Part shown: positions 23,568 through 32,279 of the stretch, one piece after another | Layout of the letters: each line of letters begins with the position of its first letter | How positions within the stretch are numbered: position 1 is the stretch's first letter | NCBI GenBank assembly: GCA_949502235.1 | Contig: CATBDC010000035.1 | Span: 1-42,251, forward strand | Origin: an uncultured Lachnospiraceae bacterium | GTDB taxonomy: Bacteria; Bacillota; Clostridia; Lachnospirales; Lachnospiraceae | Direction of reading: 5' to 3' | DNA: 42,251 nucleotides | The notes under the pieces: generated by a model | What the model was told of the DNA's origin: nothing | Databases searched by the model: none | The model's input: only the letters and a program-made list of their open reading frames with translations | Translations under genes and position numbers: made by a program

Positions 23568-24698
23568 CTAGAATCCAAGATATCTGTATTCTTCTACATT
23601 CTCCTTAGTTACGCAGATTGCATCCGGCGTCATTGTATCTGGATAGCTTTTTGGATCCTTACCCTCAACCTTAACCTCATATGCAACCTTAGCCGCAAGC
23701 TCTCCCACAAGTGCCGGTGAATTTAAGGAACAGCAGAACATCTCGCCCGCTTCAATCTTGTCAAATGCAGATTTCAGACCATCAGCTGCCGCCACGTGAT
23801 CTACTCCAGTTACATTGGCATCCTTGCATGCCTGAATCGCGCCATAGGACATAAGATCTTCCTCTGAAAATGTAGTTGTAAGCTTGCCGTGAGTCTTTAC
23901 AATTAAGTCGTTTGCATCGTCCATAATGCCGTCTGTAGACCAGTTGCCCCATCCTTGTCCCGCAATCGTCAGCTTCGCCTCCGGACATTCTGCATGGTTG
24001 TTTGCAATAAGCTCATCATTAATCTCATAGGCTTTCTCAAATGCCTCTTCCTCATCAAGCCCAAGCCTGGTAGCAAGAACACCTGCAATCATACCCACGC
24101 GCCTTTCTTCGCCGGCAATATTTCCTTTAATACCAGACAGCATGATAGAGTAAATTTCAAAGTCATCACCCTTTGCTTCTGCATAAGTCTTACCTGCCGC
24201 AAAACCATTTCCCTTATTGTCGCCATAAACTACTGTTACCCGGCTGCATTCTGACACATAGGAGTCTACACAGATTACAGTAATTCCCGCCTCTGTTGCC
24301 TGGTCAATAAGCGGAATCATTGTGTCTGGATTTGTGGTATCTATAAATACCACATCATATCCCTGTGCAATAAATGTATCCATATTTTCCACTTCTGCCG
24401 CAGTATCCCATGCTGCATCAAGAACTACCATATCATCTGCTTTTTCAATCAGTCCCTGATCCGCACAGCCCTGCGCAAGGGCATCTGCAAGAGTTACAAA
24501 AAAATCACCGTCCATAGTAATCGCGGCATAACCAACCTTATAATACTCTTTTCCTTCTGTTTTGCTGTCATCTGCTGTCTGCTGTCCACCTTCCTCTGCC
24601 TCTGAACCACTGTTATCTGCTCCACAGCCCGCAAACAGTCCCATACAAAATACAGATACCATGAATACCGCTAAAATCCGTCCTAAATTTTTCTTCAT
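23568..24698 (-). CDS. Sugar-binding lipoprotein of the ABC transporter
   Basis: This 376-residue protein has a lipoprotein signal with lipobox LFAGC (C25) and a Gly/Ser/Glu-rich linker. It continues into a periplasmic-binding-protein-like fold (Peripla_BP_4 type), with YYKVGYAAITMDGDFF and later AQGYDVVFIDTTNPDT. It captures the substrate at the cell surface for the adjacent permease and ATPase. The second in-frame ATG (24698) is preferred, as GGAGG is 7 bases upstream; the first ATG (24704) is only one base from it. It is longer than ribose-binding proteins, so the ligand may be larger than a plain pentose. Confidence 0.92.
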   Translation of the reverse strand: MKKNLGRILAVFMVSVFCMGLFAGCGADNSGSEAEEGGQQTADDSKTEGKEYYKVGYAAITMDGDFFVTLADALAQGCADQGLIEKADDMVVLDAAWDTAAEVENMDTFIAQGYDVVFIDTTNPDTMIPLIDQATEAGITVICVDSYVSECSRVTVVYGDNKGNGFAAGKTYAEAKGDDFEIYSIMLSGIKGNIAGEERRVGMIAGVLATRLGLDEEEAFEKAYEINDELIANNHAECPEAKLTIAGQGWGNWSTDGIMDDANDLIVKTHGKLTTTFSEEDLMSYGAIQACKDANVTGVDHVAAADGLKSAFDKIEAGEMFCCSLNSPALVGELAAKVAYEVKVEGKDPKSYPDTMTPDAICVTKENVEEYRYLGF

Positions 24699-24823
24699 TT
24701 TCATACCTCCCAGTCATTTTTGTTTTTTTGCGCACGGTTCTCTGCCCGAACGCTTTCCAATGTTTTAACCATAAAAATCTCCATCTTTGTAACACAGGCG
24801 TCTGTAAAAAGCTTCCATTTACT

Positions 24824-25846
24824 TTATATATGTTTACATGTAATAACCTTCCCTGTCTTTGCCGATTCCATGATATCCAGAAGCGTCAGACATACATTTG
24901 CACAGTCCTCAAGAGAAACAAAGAACTCCTCTCCTGACTCCAGCTTCTGAATAAAGCTTCGTATACTCTCATAGGCAAAGCCTTTGTGATGTCCGAAAAT
25001 CTGGTTCGATACAATACAGTCCCCGGTATCCATCCGTTCATCACTTGTTACCTTCAGGAGGTTATTATTGGACGCATCAATATCGATTTTTCCGCTTTCA
25101 CATACACAGGTAAATTTAATATCATTCACACAGGGGTTTCCGTTAGGAGTAATCCAGCCGTTTTCCATCTGGGCAATCACTCCGTTTTCAAACACAAGGC
25201 TGCTTAAATATACATCCACAGCATCCACCCCGGCAGCGTCCAGGACTCCTCTGGAGGAAAGAGCATAAACCTCTTTCACCCTGCTGTCCACGATCCAGCT
25301 CAATGTATCAAGGCAGTGACTTCCAAGAAACCACAAAATCGAAGATTTTGACGCCCATGACAGCATGTCTGTGGCAACGGAGCGGACATCATTCAAGCGG
25401 AAATACGCATTTACCGGTTTGCCGAACCGCCCGCTGTTTACAATATATTTTGCATTATTAAACGGCGGCGAGAAGCGGTTGTGCATATCAACCATGATGC
25501 GGACATGGTTCTTACCAGCAGCTTCCAGAATTGTGAAAACATCCTCTTTTGTTGTTGCCAGCGGTTTTTCAATCAGCATATGCTTCCCTGCATTTGCCGC
25601 GTCTACTGCAATATGAGTGTGCAGAAAATCCGGAGTTACGATAGAAACCGCATCACATCCTGATTTTTCAAGCATTTCCCTGTGATTATAATAGACCTTA
25701 GGAATGTGGTTTCTGGCCGCGAACTCGTCCGCACGCTTCCGGTCCACATCGCAGATTGCCACACATTCGGCATCCTTCATCTCCGAAAATATCCTTGCAT
25801 GCTCATTAGCCCACAAACCTGCACCAACGATTGCCATCTTTATCAT
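24824..25846 (-). CDS. Gfo/Idh/MocA-family dehydrogenase
   Basis: This 340-residue protein has the N-terminal nucleotide fold GAGLWANEHARIF, DFLHTHIAV and the signature lysine in LIEKPLATTKED. The C-terminal domain includes MVDMHNRFSPPF and LGSHCLDTLSWIV. It is clearly distinct from the family member at the other end of the operon (12663-13682), so the pathway probably has two separate redox steps. ATG 25846 has GGAGG 9 bases upstream. It sits between nagB and the binding-protein gene. Confidence 0.9.
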   Translation of the reverse strand: MIKMAIVGAGLWANEHARIFSEMKDAECVAICDVDRKRADEFAARNHIPKVYYNHREMLEKSGCDAVSIVTPDFLHTHIAVDAANAGKHMLIEKPLATTKEDVFTILEAAGKNHVRIMVDMHNRFSPPFNNAKYIVNSGRFGKPVNAYFRLNDVRSVATDMLSWASKSSILWFLGSHCLDTLSWIVDSRVKEVYALSSRGVLDAAGVDAVDVYLSSLVFENGVIAQMENGWITPNGNPCVNDIKFTCVCESGKIDIDASNNNLLKVTSDERMDTGDCIVSNQIFGHHKGFAYESIRSFIQKLESGEEFFVSLEDCANVCLTLLDIMESAKTGKVITCKHI

Positions 25847-25877
25847 AAAAAAGTACCTCCTGAAATTAATAATATTG

Positions 25878-26633
25878 TCATGCTCTTTTTACTTCTACAT
25901 ATGCTGCAGGCCTGATGTGCTCCGCCAGAGCCTGATCCAGAAAAATTGTACAATCTTGATGAAATTTTAAAATTGTCCCCTGACAGTCCGGCGTTACCTC
26001 CCCGTCCTCCAATATTTTCTTCATGGCATCCAGCTTTTCATCTCCTGTGGCAAGGAACACAATTTTCTTTGCACGCATGATCCCTCCTGTGCCCATCGTA
26101 ATTGCCTCCGTTGGAACTTCCTCCATGGAAGAAAAAAGCCGCGAATTGCTCTCTCTTGTTTTCTGTGTAAGCTTCACTGCATGAAATCTGTCATAAAATA
26201 CATCTGAGGGCTCATTAAACCCGATGTGGCCATTCACTCCCACACTTAATAGCTGCACATCTGACGGATTGGCGTCAGCAAACTGGTTCATTCTATGGAG
26301 TTCTTCCTGTACATCTGCCATGCCGTCAGGGATCATGACCCTTTTAGGAGGTATCTGACATGGATCCAGCAGGTGCTTACGCATAAAATACAGGTACGAA
26401 CCCGGATCCTCTCCGCTAAGCCCGATATATTCATCCAGATTAATCGTCCTTACCCTTCCAAAATCCACCTTTTTCTGCCTCGCTGCCTCTGCCATATATT
26501 TGTATACAGATATTGGCGTTGACCCTGTTGCCAGTCCTAACAGTGCATCTTCTTTTTCTCTTATAACATCCAGCATCATCTGTGCAGACAGATAAGCACT
26601 CTGCTCATAACTCTCTGTAACAATCAGCCTCAT
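25878..26633 (-). CDS. nagB: Glucosamine-6-phosphate deaminase family protein
   Basis: This 251-residue protein fits NagB, which converts glucosamine 6-phosphate to fructose 6-phosphate and ammonia. It has GLATGSTPISVYKYM near residues 33-47, the catalytic NLDEYIGL, and GVNGHIGFNEPSD. Length is normal. Placed beside a PIG-L deacetylase and sugar dehydrogenases, it may act on a related amino-sugar phosphate rather than glucosamine itself. ATG 26633 follows AGGTG; the PIG-L gene ends 5 bases upstream. Confidence 0.9.
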   Translation of the reverse strand: MRLIVTESYEQSAYLSAQMMLDVIREKEDALLGLATGSTPISVYKYMAEAARQKKVDFGRVRTINLDEYIGLSGEDPGSYLYFMRKHLLDPCQIPPKRVMIPDGMADVQEELHRMNQFADANPSDVQLLSVGVNGHIGFNEPSDVFYDRFHAVKLTQKTRESNSRLFSSMEEVPTEAITMGTGGIMRAKKIVFLATGDEKLDAMKKILEDGEVTPDCQGTILKFHQDCTIFLDQALAEHIRPAAYVEVKRA

Positions 26634-26638
26634 TTATG

Positions 26639-27490
26639 TCACCTCGTAAAACGCTCTAAAAGCTCTCTGGCTTCCTTATAAAAATTAATGATCAGCCCCA
26701 GTGTAAATTCTTCAATATCTAACTCCGGATTTTCAACAAGCGGCGTCAGGTCTACGCCGATATTGCATGAATTTGTCACATCATTGTCACGGGGAGCCTG
26801 GAATGTAGCATTGCCCAGACGTCTTCCGATGGCAGCTAAGTCAAATCTTTTAAGCGGAGTGCACTGAGATTCAAATGCCGTGATAACACCTGATTCAACC
26901 CTCGGATGCTCTGATGTATCAAAAACAAGCCTGTCCTTACTGCTTAGCCAGTCTAAAGAACGCCATACTTCCATACCATAGATCTTTTGGGGCCGCATTT
27001 CCGGCGGAAGCCTTCTTAGAGCCCCTATGGCACGCAGGCATGCCCCAAGGTGTGTTTCATGCCGGTCTGCCGGATTGTGGATAAACATATATTTTGGTCT
27101 TGCCTTTTTAATAAGCTCTGCCAGTTCCTCCTCAATTATGTCTCTTTTAGCCGTCCGAACGTCCTCACTGGAATATGCAAGCTGTACAACTGCCGCATAT
27201 CCTCCCACATCCGCGGCATCTCTCTGCTCCTGGGAGCGTTTTATGTGAATCTGCTCGTTGGTATAGTCTGCGTACTCACCTGAGCGGGGTGAACCTCCTC
27301 CGTCAGTCAGCACTACCGCAGTATACCAGTCGTCCTCTTTGCCATAACACCTGGCAATGGCATGGTATGCCATAATCTCGCAGTCATCCTGATGGGCGGC
27401 TATACTCATATATGTAGTACGCCCCAGCGCCTCTTCGTCCGGCACTCCATCCGGCACATGAATGTCCGCCTCTAAATTATAGAATTTCAT
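26639..27490 (-). CDS. PIG-L family deacetylase
   Basis: This 283-residue protein belongs to the LmbE/PIG-L zinc deacetylases, which remove acetyl groups from N-acetylglucosaminyl compounds. The metal motif AHPDDE appears as AHQDDCE, keeping His, both Asp and Glu with one extra residue. The later FIHNPADRHETH gives the third histidine. The C-terminal part (ATFQAPRDNDVTNSCNIGVD) is unlike the smallest family members. ATG 27490 has AAGGAGG 11 bases upstream; the in-frame GTG at 27502 overlaps that site. It precedes nagB by 5 bases, which suggests deacetylation followed by deamination. Confidence 0.88.
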   Translation of the reverse strand: MKFYNLEADIHVPDGVPDEEALGRTTYMSIAAHQDDCEIMAYHAIARCYGKEDDWYTAVVLTDGGGSPRSGEYADYTNEQIHIKRSQEQRDAADVGGYAAVVQLAYSSEDVRTAKRDIIEEELAELIKKARPKYMFIHNPADRHETHLGACLRAIGALRRLPPEMRPQKIYGMEVWRSLDWLSSKDRLVFDTSEHPRVESGVITAFESQCTPLKRFDLAAIGRRLGNATFQAPRDNDVTNSCNIGVDLTPLVENPELDIEEFTLGLIINFYKEARELLERFTR

Positions 27491-27528
27491 TGTTACTGCC
27501 ACCTCCTTAAAAAATTTGATAGAAAATG

Positions 27529-28473
27529 TTAAAATTTGGAAATCAATGTACCCCTGATTTTTTTATAGGCCTCATCCGCTTTATCTTTATAGGGCATATT
27601 TTCAATAACCCCCGGCATCATTACCTGCAGCCCCGAAGCCACAGCCGCATATTCTGCTGCTTCTATTATGTCATGAGTTTCCAGATATTTAACGGACAAT
27701 GCTGCATTGTAGCAGTCGCCTGCACCTGTGGTATTCACTGCCTTCCCCTTTAGCGCTCCTACATGGAAACGCCTCCCATTATGGGAAACAACAGAGCCCT
27801 GGCCTCCCATTGTAATGATTATATTCTCTGCACCGAGACCGTGCAGCTTATCGAACGCCTTGTCCACATCCAGAGGCCTTTCGGGATCCATACCAGCTAA
27901 TATGGCTGCTTCTGTCTCATTAGGTGTCAGGATCGTAATGTATGGAAATAATTCTGACGGGATCTTTCGTGCCGGAGCCGGGTTATATATGATCTCAATT
28001 CCAGCTTCTCCCGCAATCCTCATTACTTCACAAAGTGCATCGGCAGATATTTCATTCTGCAGCAGCATAAGCGAACTTTCCCGGATAACTGAAGTATACT
28101 TCCTGATGTGTTCTGGAGTTACATGCCGTATGGCTCCGGGATAAACATAGACTTCACTCTTTCCTTCCTCATTGTTAATGACAAATGCGCAGGCTGTTTT
28201 AAGCTCTGGAAACTTTATAATATATCTTCCTCCTACCTTTTCTGAAATTAAATCAGACTCACACCGGGCGCCGAAATCATCTCCTCCTACTGCTGTGATA
28301 AAATTGACATCTGCCCCCAGACGGCTTGCCGCAATGGCCTGATTATATCCCTTCCCGCCAGGTTCTGTCTCCAGTCCAAGCCCTTCTACTGTCTCACCGA
28401 CAGCCGGAAAATGTCCCACATCCATTAACAGAGACATTCCATAATGTCCAACTACTGTTATTGTCTTACCCAT
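27529..28473 (-). CDS. Ribokinase-like PfkB-family sugar kinase
   Basis: This 314-residue protein is closest to ribokinases: an N-terminal VVGHYGMSLLMDVGHFP, the substrate loop EPGGKGYNQAIAASRLGA, and the C-terminal NTTGAGDCYNAAL with the catalytic Asp and anion hole. The start at 28473 (MGKTITVVG) is chosen from AAGGAGGAG about 10 bases upstream; a longer frame reaches 28584 but would begin downstream of the probable transcription start without a ribosome site. It is the first gene of the minus-strand operon. Its substrate may be the deaminated sugar rather than ribose. Confidence 0.9.
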   Translation of the reverse strand: MGKTITVVGHYGMSLLMDVGHFPAVGETVEGLGLETEPGGKGYNQAIAASRLGADVNFITAVGGDDFGARCESDLISEKVGGRYIIKFPELKTACAFVINNEEGKSEVYVYPGAIRHVTPEHIRKYTSVIRESSLMLLQNEISADALCEVMRIAGEAGIEIIYNPAPARKIPSELFPYITILTPNETEAAILAGMDPERPLDVDKAFDKLHGLGAENIIITMGGQGSVVSHNGRRFHVGALKGKAVNTTGAGDCYNAALSVKYLETHDIIEAAEYAAVASGLQVMMPGVIENMPYKDKADEAYKKIRGTLISKF

Positions 28474-28550
28474 ATCCGCCTCTCCTCCTTGTCCATATCT
28501 TGAAATACTCCTTTTTTCCTCCTTTCTTTCATATTTTTTCATAACTATTT

Positions 28551-28586
28551 TTAGTAATGTTTTTATTATTTTTAATAACGTCATTA
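28551..28586. promoter_or_regulatory. Candidate operator(s) of the catabolic operon
   Basis: TTAGTAATGTTTTTATTAT (28551-28569) recurs almost exactly at 29734-29752 upstream of the second GntR gene (18 of 19 bases). Next to it TAATAACGTCATTA (28573-28586) is a near-perfect palindrome (12 of 14). Both lie just downstream of the minus-strand promoter at 28601-28629, a position that would block transcription. GTCATTATCT within it also recurs at 30559-30568. Regulator binding is inferred. Confidence 0.5.
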
Positions 28587-28600
28587 TCTTTTACAAGTTA

Positions 28601-28629
28601 ATCATAAGCACTTTTTTTATATTTGTCAA
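28601..28629 (-). promoter_or_regulatory. Promoter of the minus-strand catabolic operon
   Basis: On the minus strand TTGACA (28629-28624) and TATGAT (28606-28601) are 17 bases apart. The leader to the ribokinase-like start is about 120 bases and carries the candidate operators. The gap 28474-28856 contains no gene. Confidence 0.7.
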
Positions 28630-28779
28630 CTTAATATTTGCTTTTCTGCTATTATTACTATATTTTTTGATAATTATTTGTATAATATTCACAATATTCA
28701 GCCAATTAAAGGTACTTCTTCCTTGATTTTCCATTAGTACTTGTTTGATGGAAAAATTTAGCTTTTTTGACAAAATTCG

Positions 28780-28808
28780 TTGTTACTGTCAGTTTTATGT
28801 ACTATAAT
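28780..28808 (+). promoter_or_regulatory. Promoter of the first GntR gene
   Basis: TTGTTA (28780-28785) and a perfect TATAAT (28803-28808) are 17 bases apart, about 50 bases before the start codon. A TTGACA at 28767 is too far from any -10 to serve this promoter. Confidence 0.6.
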
Positions 28809-28856
28809 TGAATTCATACAATACTTCCATTTCACAGAAAAAACAGGAGAATACAA

Positions 28857-29618
28857 ATGTCATTTTATAGTACACAAATAGACAAAAACGTTCCCATACC
28901 TCTATATTACCAATTGAAGGAGCTTATTATCTCTGAGATAAAAAAGGGGAACTATGAAGAAAACAGCATGATTCCTACGGAAAAGGAGTTCAGCGATATT
29001 TTTTCTATCAGCCGCACAACGGTCAGGCAGGCAGTCACTGAACTAGTACAGGAAGGGTGGCTATACAGGATCAAAAGTAAGGGAACCTTTGTGACATCTC
29101 CAAAGGTTAATCAGGCCTTTATCCAATATCTGGAGCCATTCAATGAACAAATCCTTCGTTCTGGCAGGACTCCGTCTACACATTTGCTGGATTTTCAGGT
29201 CATAAAGGCAGATGAGCAGACTGCAGAGCAGCTTAACATTTCCCCCGGCACAAAAGTATTTTTTCTATACCGCCTGCGTTTTGCCGATAAGGATCCTATT
29301 GTGCTTGTAAAGACATTCATTCCCTGTGACATATGTCCGGAGCTAAGCAGTCATAATTTTTCCAGGGTTTCCCTGTATTCTGTACTTGGGCAGAAGTCTT
29401 CCTCACGCATCCACCATGTCCGAAGAGTGGCTGAGGCTGTGGCGGCTACAGAGGAGGACAGCCGGTATTTGGGGCTTGCTGTTGGGGAACCCATACACTT
29501 TTTTACTTCCATTGGATACACCGCTGCGCAAAGGCCAGTGGAGTATTCTCTTGCACGCTACCGGGGTGATAAAAATCAGTTTGAGGTCATAGTATACCCT
29601 AAAAATAATAAATGTTAG
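28857..29618 (+). CDS. GntR-family regulator with UTRA ligand domain (1)
   Basis: This 253-residue protein has a GntR winged helix at about 10-75 (PLYYQLKELIISEIKKGNY, TEKEFSDIFSISRTTVRQAV, then the wing RIKSKGTFVTSP). A HutC/FarR-type UTRA domain follows, with LLDFQVIKADEQTAEQLNI and FLYRLRFADKDPIVL. UTRA domains bind sugar phosphates or similar effectors. Placed divergently from the catabolic operon, it is a probable effector-sensing repressor of this locus. ATG 28857 follows AGGAGA. Confidence 0.92.
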   Translation: MSFYSTQIDKNVPIPLYYQLKELIISEIKKGNYEENSMIPTEKEFSDIFSISRTTVRQAVTELVQEGWLYRIKSKGTFVTSPKVNQAFIQYLEPFNEQILRSGRTPSTHLLDFQVIKADEQTAEQLNISPGTKVFFLYRLRFADKDPIVLVKTFIPCDICPELSSHNFSRVSLYSVLGQKSSSRIHHVRRVAEAVAATEEDSRYLGLAVGEPIHFFTSIGYTAAQRPVEYSLARYRGDKNQFEVIVYPKNNKC

Positions 29619-29733
29619 CGCATTCCTGACCGTAAATAGTAATATTCATATCTATTTTTTGTAATGTTTCCAGCAAAATGTTATTGACTTTTTAAATATA
29701 ATGCTTTATTTTAGTATTGTAACCAAAAGAATT

Positions 29734-29752
29734 TTAGTAATGTTTTTGTTAT
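29734..29752. promoter_or_regulatory. Second copy of the candidate operator
   Basis: TTAGTAATGTTTTTGTTAT matches 28551-28569 at 18 of 19 bases and lies 14 bases before the second GntR start, a fitting place for autoregulation. A related TTTTGTAATGTTTC occurs near 29657-29670. The possible promoter upstream (TTGACT at 29684 with a poor TATTTT) is weak. Confidence 0.5.
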
Positions 29753-29766
29753 GACAGGTGATAGTT

Positions 29767-30489
29767 ATGGCGTCAATACCTATGTACAAGACAGTTTATA
29801 ATGGAATAAAACAGGCAATCAAAGACAAAGTCTATGAACCAGGTACGTTTCTTCCGACAGAACCACAGTTGGAAAAAATCTATTCTACAAGCAGGACAAC
29901 TATCCGAAAAGCAATTAAGCTCCTTGCTTCCGAGGGTTTTGTAGTCGTTCGTCAGGGACGCGGTACAGAAGTACAAAATATTTCTACACTACAAAAGCTT
30001 AATAATGTAACTTCTTTTACCGAAACCTTGATTAAAAAGGGATATACTGTTACGACACAAGGGATGTGCATCCAACTGGTACAGGTCCCCCCGGCTATTG
30101 CCCCCCTGCTGAATATTAGTACAGATGAGACTGTTTATCATGTGCAGCGGGTACAGTGTGCGAATAAGGAGCCTATCTGTATTATGGAGACTTATCTCAT
30201 CCGTACCCTTTTTCCTGACTTGGACAAATATAATGGCACCTTCACCAGCCTTTATAAATTTTTGGAAACCAATTATGGTCTGGTAATCAAAAATGCAACT
30301 GATAAAATCAGTGCTGCCTGTGCAGATTTTATTGATTCGCAGATACTGCAGATTCCCCTTGGTTCTGCTCTATTAGTCAGTAAACGTCTCTCCTACACTG
30401 AATCCGGTCCATTTGAGTACTGTCTTTCTAAAATCATCGCTGACAGATATGAATATGGAATTTATCTGAACGGCCGCGATTATAATTAA
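29767..30489 (+). CDS. GntR-family regulator with UTRA ligand domain (2)
   Basis: This 240-residue protein is a second HutC-type regulator. The winged helix spans about 5-70 (MYKTVYNGIKQAIKDKVY, TEPQLEKIYSTSRTTIRKAI, wing VVRQGRGTEVQN). The UTRA domain follows, with TVYHVQRVQCANKEPICIM and ending YEYGIYLNGRDYN. ATG 29767 is chosen with AGGTG 6 bases upstream; the in-frame GTG at 29758 is part of that site. Two tandem regulators suggest that two different effectors or promoters are controlled. It may be cotranscribed with the genes after it. Confidence 0.9.
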   Translation: MASIPMYKTVYNGIKQAIKDKVYEPGTFLPTEPQLEKIYSTSRTTIRKAIKLLASEGFVVVRQGRGTEVQNISTLQKLNNVTSFTETLIKKGYTVTTQGMCIQLVQVPPAIAPLLNISTDETVYHVQRVQCANKEPICIMETYLIRTLFPDLDKYNGTFTSLYKFLETNYGLVIKNATDKISAACADFIDSQILQIPLGSALLVSKRLSYTESGPFEYCLSKIIADRYEYGIYLNGRDYN

Positions 30490-30598
30490 TTATCTTTTAC
30501 GATTTCCGTTATCCTATACCCTCTTATTTTTAACCTATTATGTTATTACATTACAATGTCATTATCTAATTACAATATAATAATCAGGAGGATATGCA

Positions 30599-31546
30599 AT
30601 GTTTCGCTATGAAAAGGCAACACAGCCTACCATTTATTTTATTGGTGTGACAACTGCTAAATCATCAATCATGAAAGTGTTTCCTGCATGGGCAGAAGCT
30701 CTTAAGCTGGAAAATACTGTTATCAGGGGAATTGATTTTTCTCCCCACTCTCCGGCTTGCGAGTACCGTAAAGCAGTAGAATTTATAAAAAACGATCCCC
30801 TCTCCCTCGGTGCATTAGTCACCACACATAAGATTGATCTCTACAATTCATGTAAGGATTTATTTGATTATATAGACCCATATGCAATGCAGCTTGGAGA
30901 GGTCTCCTCTATCTCCAAAAAGGATGGTCAATACCTCGCCCATGCAAAAGATCCCATATCCAGCGGTCTTGCTCTGGAAAACTTTGTTCCTGAAAATTAT
31001 TGGAGCAGCTACGGCGGGGATGTACTCCTTCTGGGGGCAGGCGGAAGCAGCCTTGCCATGAGCATCTATCTTGGTCAGGAAAAATTCGGCAGCAATATTC
31101 CGGGAAAAATTATAATTGCCAATCGAAGCCAGCCGCGTCTGGAATCAGCAAAAAGAATCCTGAAATCCGGGAATCCTAAAATTAATTTTGAATTTGTTCA
31201 CAATCCCTCTCCGGCAGACAATGATGCTACGCTTCTTTCCTTAAAGCCCCATTCTCTGATTGTCAATGCAACCGGATTGGGAAAGGATGCGCCTGGCTCT
31301 CCCTTAACTGATAACTGCTCTTTTCCGATGGACAGCCTGATATGGGAAATTAACTACCGGGGCAGCCTGCTTTTTAAGGAACAGGCTGAGAAACAGGCAA
31401 AGGAAAGGAACCTTCATATAGAGGATGGATGGATTTATTTCATCCACGGATGGACCCAGGTTATTGCAGAAGTATTCCATATAGAAATCACGGGCAGCAT
31501 GTTAGAACGGCTAAGTGAAATTGCAAGAAAAGCTGTAAATTCCTGA
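30599..31546 (+). CDS. Shikimate-dehydrogenase-like oxidoreductase
   Basis: This 315-residue protein has the AroE two-domain layout. The catalytic Lys and Asp appear as K78 (ALVTTHKIDLY) and D118 (HAKDPISSG), and the nucleotide loop is GAGGSS (146-151) followed by IIANRSQ. The usual N-terminal substrate motif with HS-x-SP is replaced by VTTAKSSIMKVFP, so the acid bound is probably not shikimate. The C-terminus keeps DGWIYFIHGWTQ, corresponding to the family's GxxMLxxQ region. Beside an aldolase and a 2-hydroxyacid dehydrogenase it probably oxidises a hydroxy acid or sugar acid. ATG 30599 has CAGGAGG 7 bases upstream. Confidence 0.8.
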   Translation: MFRYEKATQPTIYFIGVTTAKSSIMKVFPAWAEALKLENTVIRGIDFSPHSPACEYRKAVEFIKNDPLSLGALVTTHKIDLYNSCKDLFDYIDPYAMQLGEVSSISKKDGQYLAHAKDPISSGLALENFVPENYWSSYGGDVLLLGAGGSSLAMSIYLGQEKFGSNIPGKIIIANRSQPRLESAKRILKSGNPKINFEFVHNPSPADNDATLLSLKPHSLIVNATGLGKDAPGSPLTDNCSFPMDSLIWEINYRGSLLFKEQAEKQAKERNLHIEDGWIYFIHGWTQVIAEVFHIEITGSMLERLSEIARKAVNS

Positions 31547-31599
31547 TAGCTGCAAGTAATGAAACATAAATGAAAAACATAGAAAAGGAGTGACATACT

Positions 31600-32235
31600 G
31601 TGCCAGAACAAAAAAATATACTTGAGCTGATTGAGAACAGAAAGATTGTCCCTGTTGTAAAGCTTTATAACTCCGAGGATTCCCTCCCCTTATGTGAAGC
31701 CTTATGTGAGGGAGGCCTCCCTGTAGCCGAGATTACCTTCCGCACTGAAGCAGCGGAAGACTCTATCCGCCTCGCAGCAAAAGTTTATCCCGATATGCTC
31801 ATAGGAGCAGGTACAATCGTAAATACGGAACAGGCAAAACGTGCCGTAGATGCCGGAGCAAAATTTCTTGTAACTCCGGGATTTTCAAAAAAAGTAACAG
31901 AGTATGCAGCCAAAAACCATATCCTTATTTTTCCCGGTGTCTGCACCCCTACCGAAGTAATGTGCGCGCTTGAATATAATCTGGATGTTGTAAAATTCTT
32001 CCCTGCAAAGCAATATGGCGGGCCAGACACGATCAACGCCCTGTCTGCGCCGTTTCCGTCTATACGCTTTATGCCCACCGGGGGAATCAATGCCTCAAAT
32101 ATACGTGATTATCTGAAAAACGAAAAAATAATTGCCTGCGGCGGAAGCTGGATGGTAAAAGATACTTACATAAAGGAACATCAATTTACTGAAATCATCC
32201 GTCTTACCAAAGAAGCTGTAAAACTTACAAAATAG
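31600..32235 (+). CDS. KDPG/KHG-type aldolase
   Basis: This 211-residue class I aldolase matches the 2-keto-3-deoxy-6-phosphogluconate / 4-hydroxy-2-oxoglutarate aldolase family. E44 (VAEITFRT) is the acid-base residue, K132 (VVKFFPA) the Schiff-base lysine, and GAGTIVN and MPTGGIN bind phosphate. It splits a 2-keto-3-deoxy sugar acid phosphate into pyruvate and an aldehyde phosphate, the expected last step of the pathway. Translation starts at GTG 31600 with AAAAGGAG 9 bases upstream. A small GCCGC/GCGGC hairpin (32246-32263) follows before the next gene. Confidence 0.92.
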   Translation: MPEQKNILELIENRKIVPVVKLYNSEDSLPLCEALCEGGLPVAEITFRTEAAEDSIRLAAKVYPDMLIGAGTIVNTEQAKRAVDAGAKFLVTPGFSKKVTEYAAKNHILIFPGVCTPTEVMCALEYNLDVVKFFPAKQYGGPDTINALSAPFPSIRFMPTGGINASNIRDYLKNEKIIACGGSWMVKDTYIKEHQFTEIIRLTKEAVKLTK

Positions 32236-32279
32236 CAAAAAAAGCGCCGCCTGTTACAGCGGCAGAATGGAGTATCTTT

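Noticed and set aside
24745-24765. A catabolite-response (cre) site before the binding-protein gene
   Set aside because: The sequence around GGAAAGCGTTC has one base too many between the half sites to match the cre consensus.
30551-30581. TTACAA and TATAAT as a promoter for the AroE-like gene
   Set aside because: The spacing is 19 bases, and transcription would begin inside or after the ribosome site, leaving no leader.
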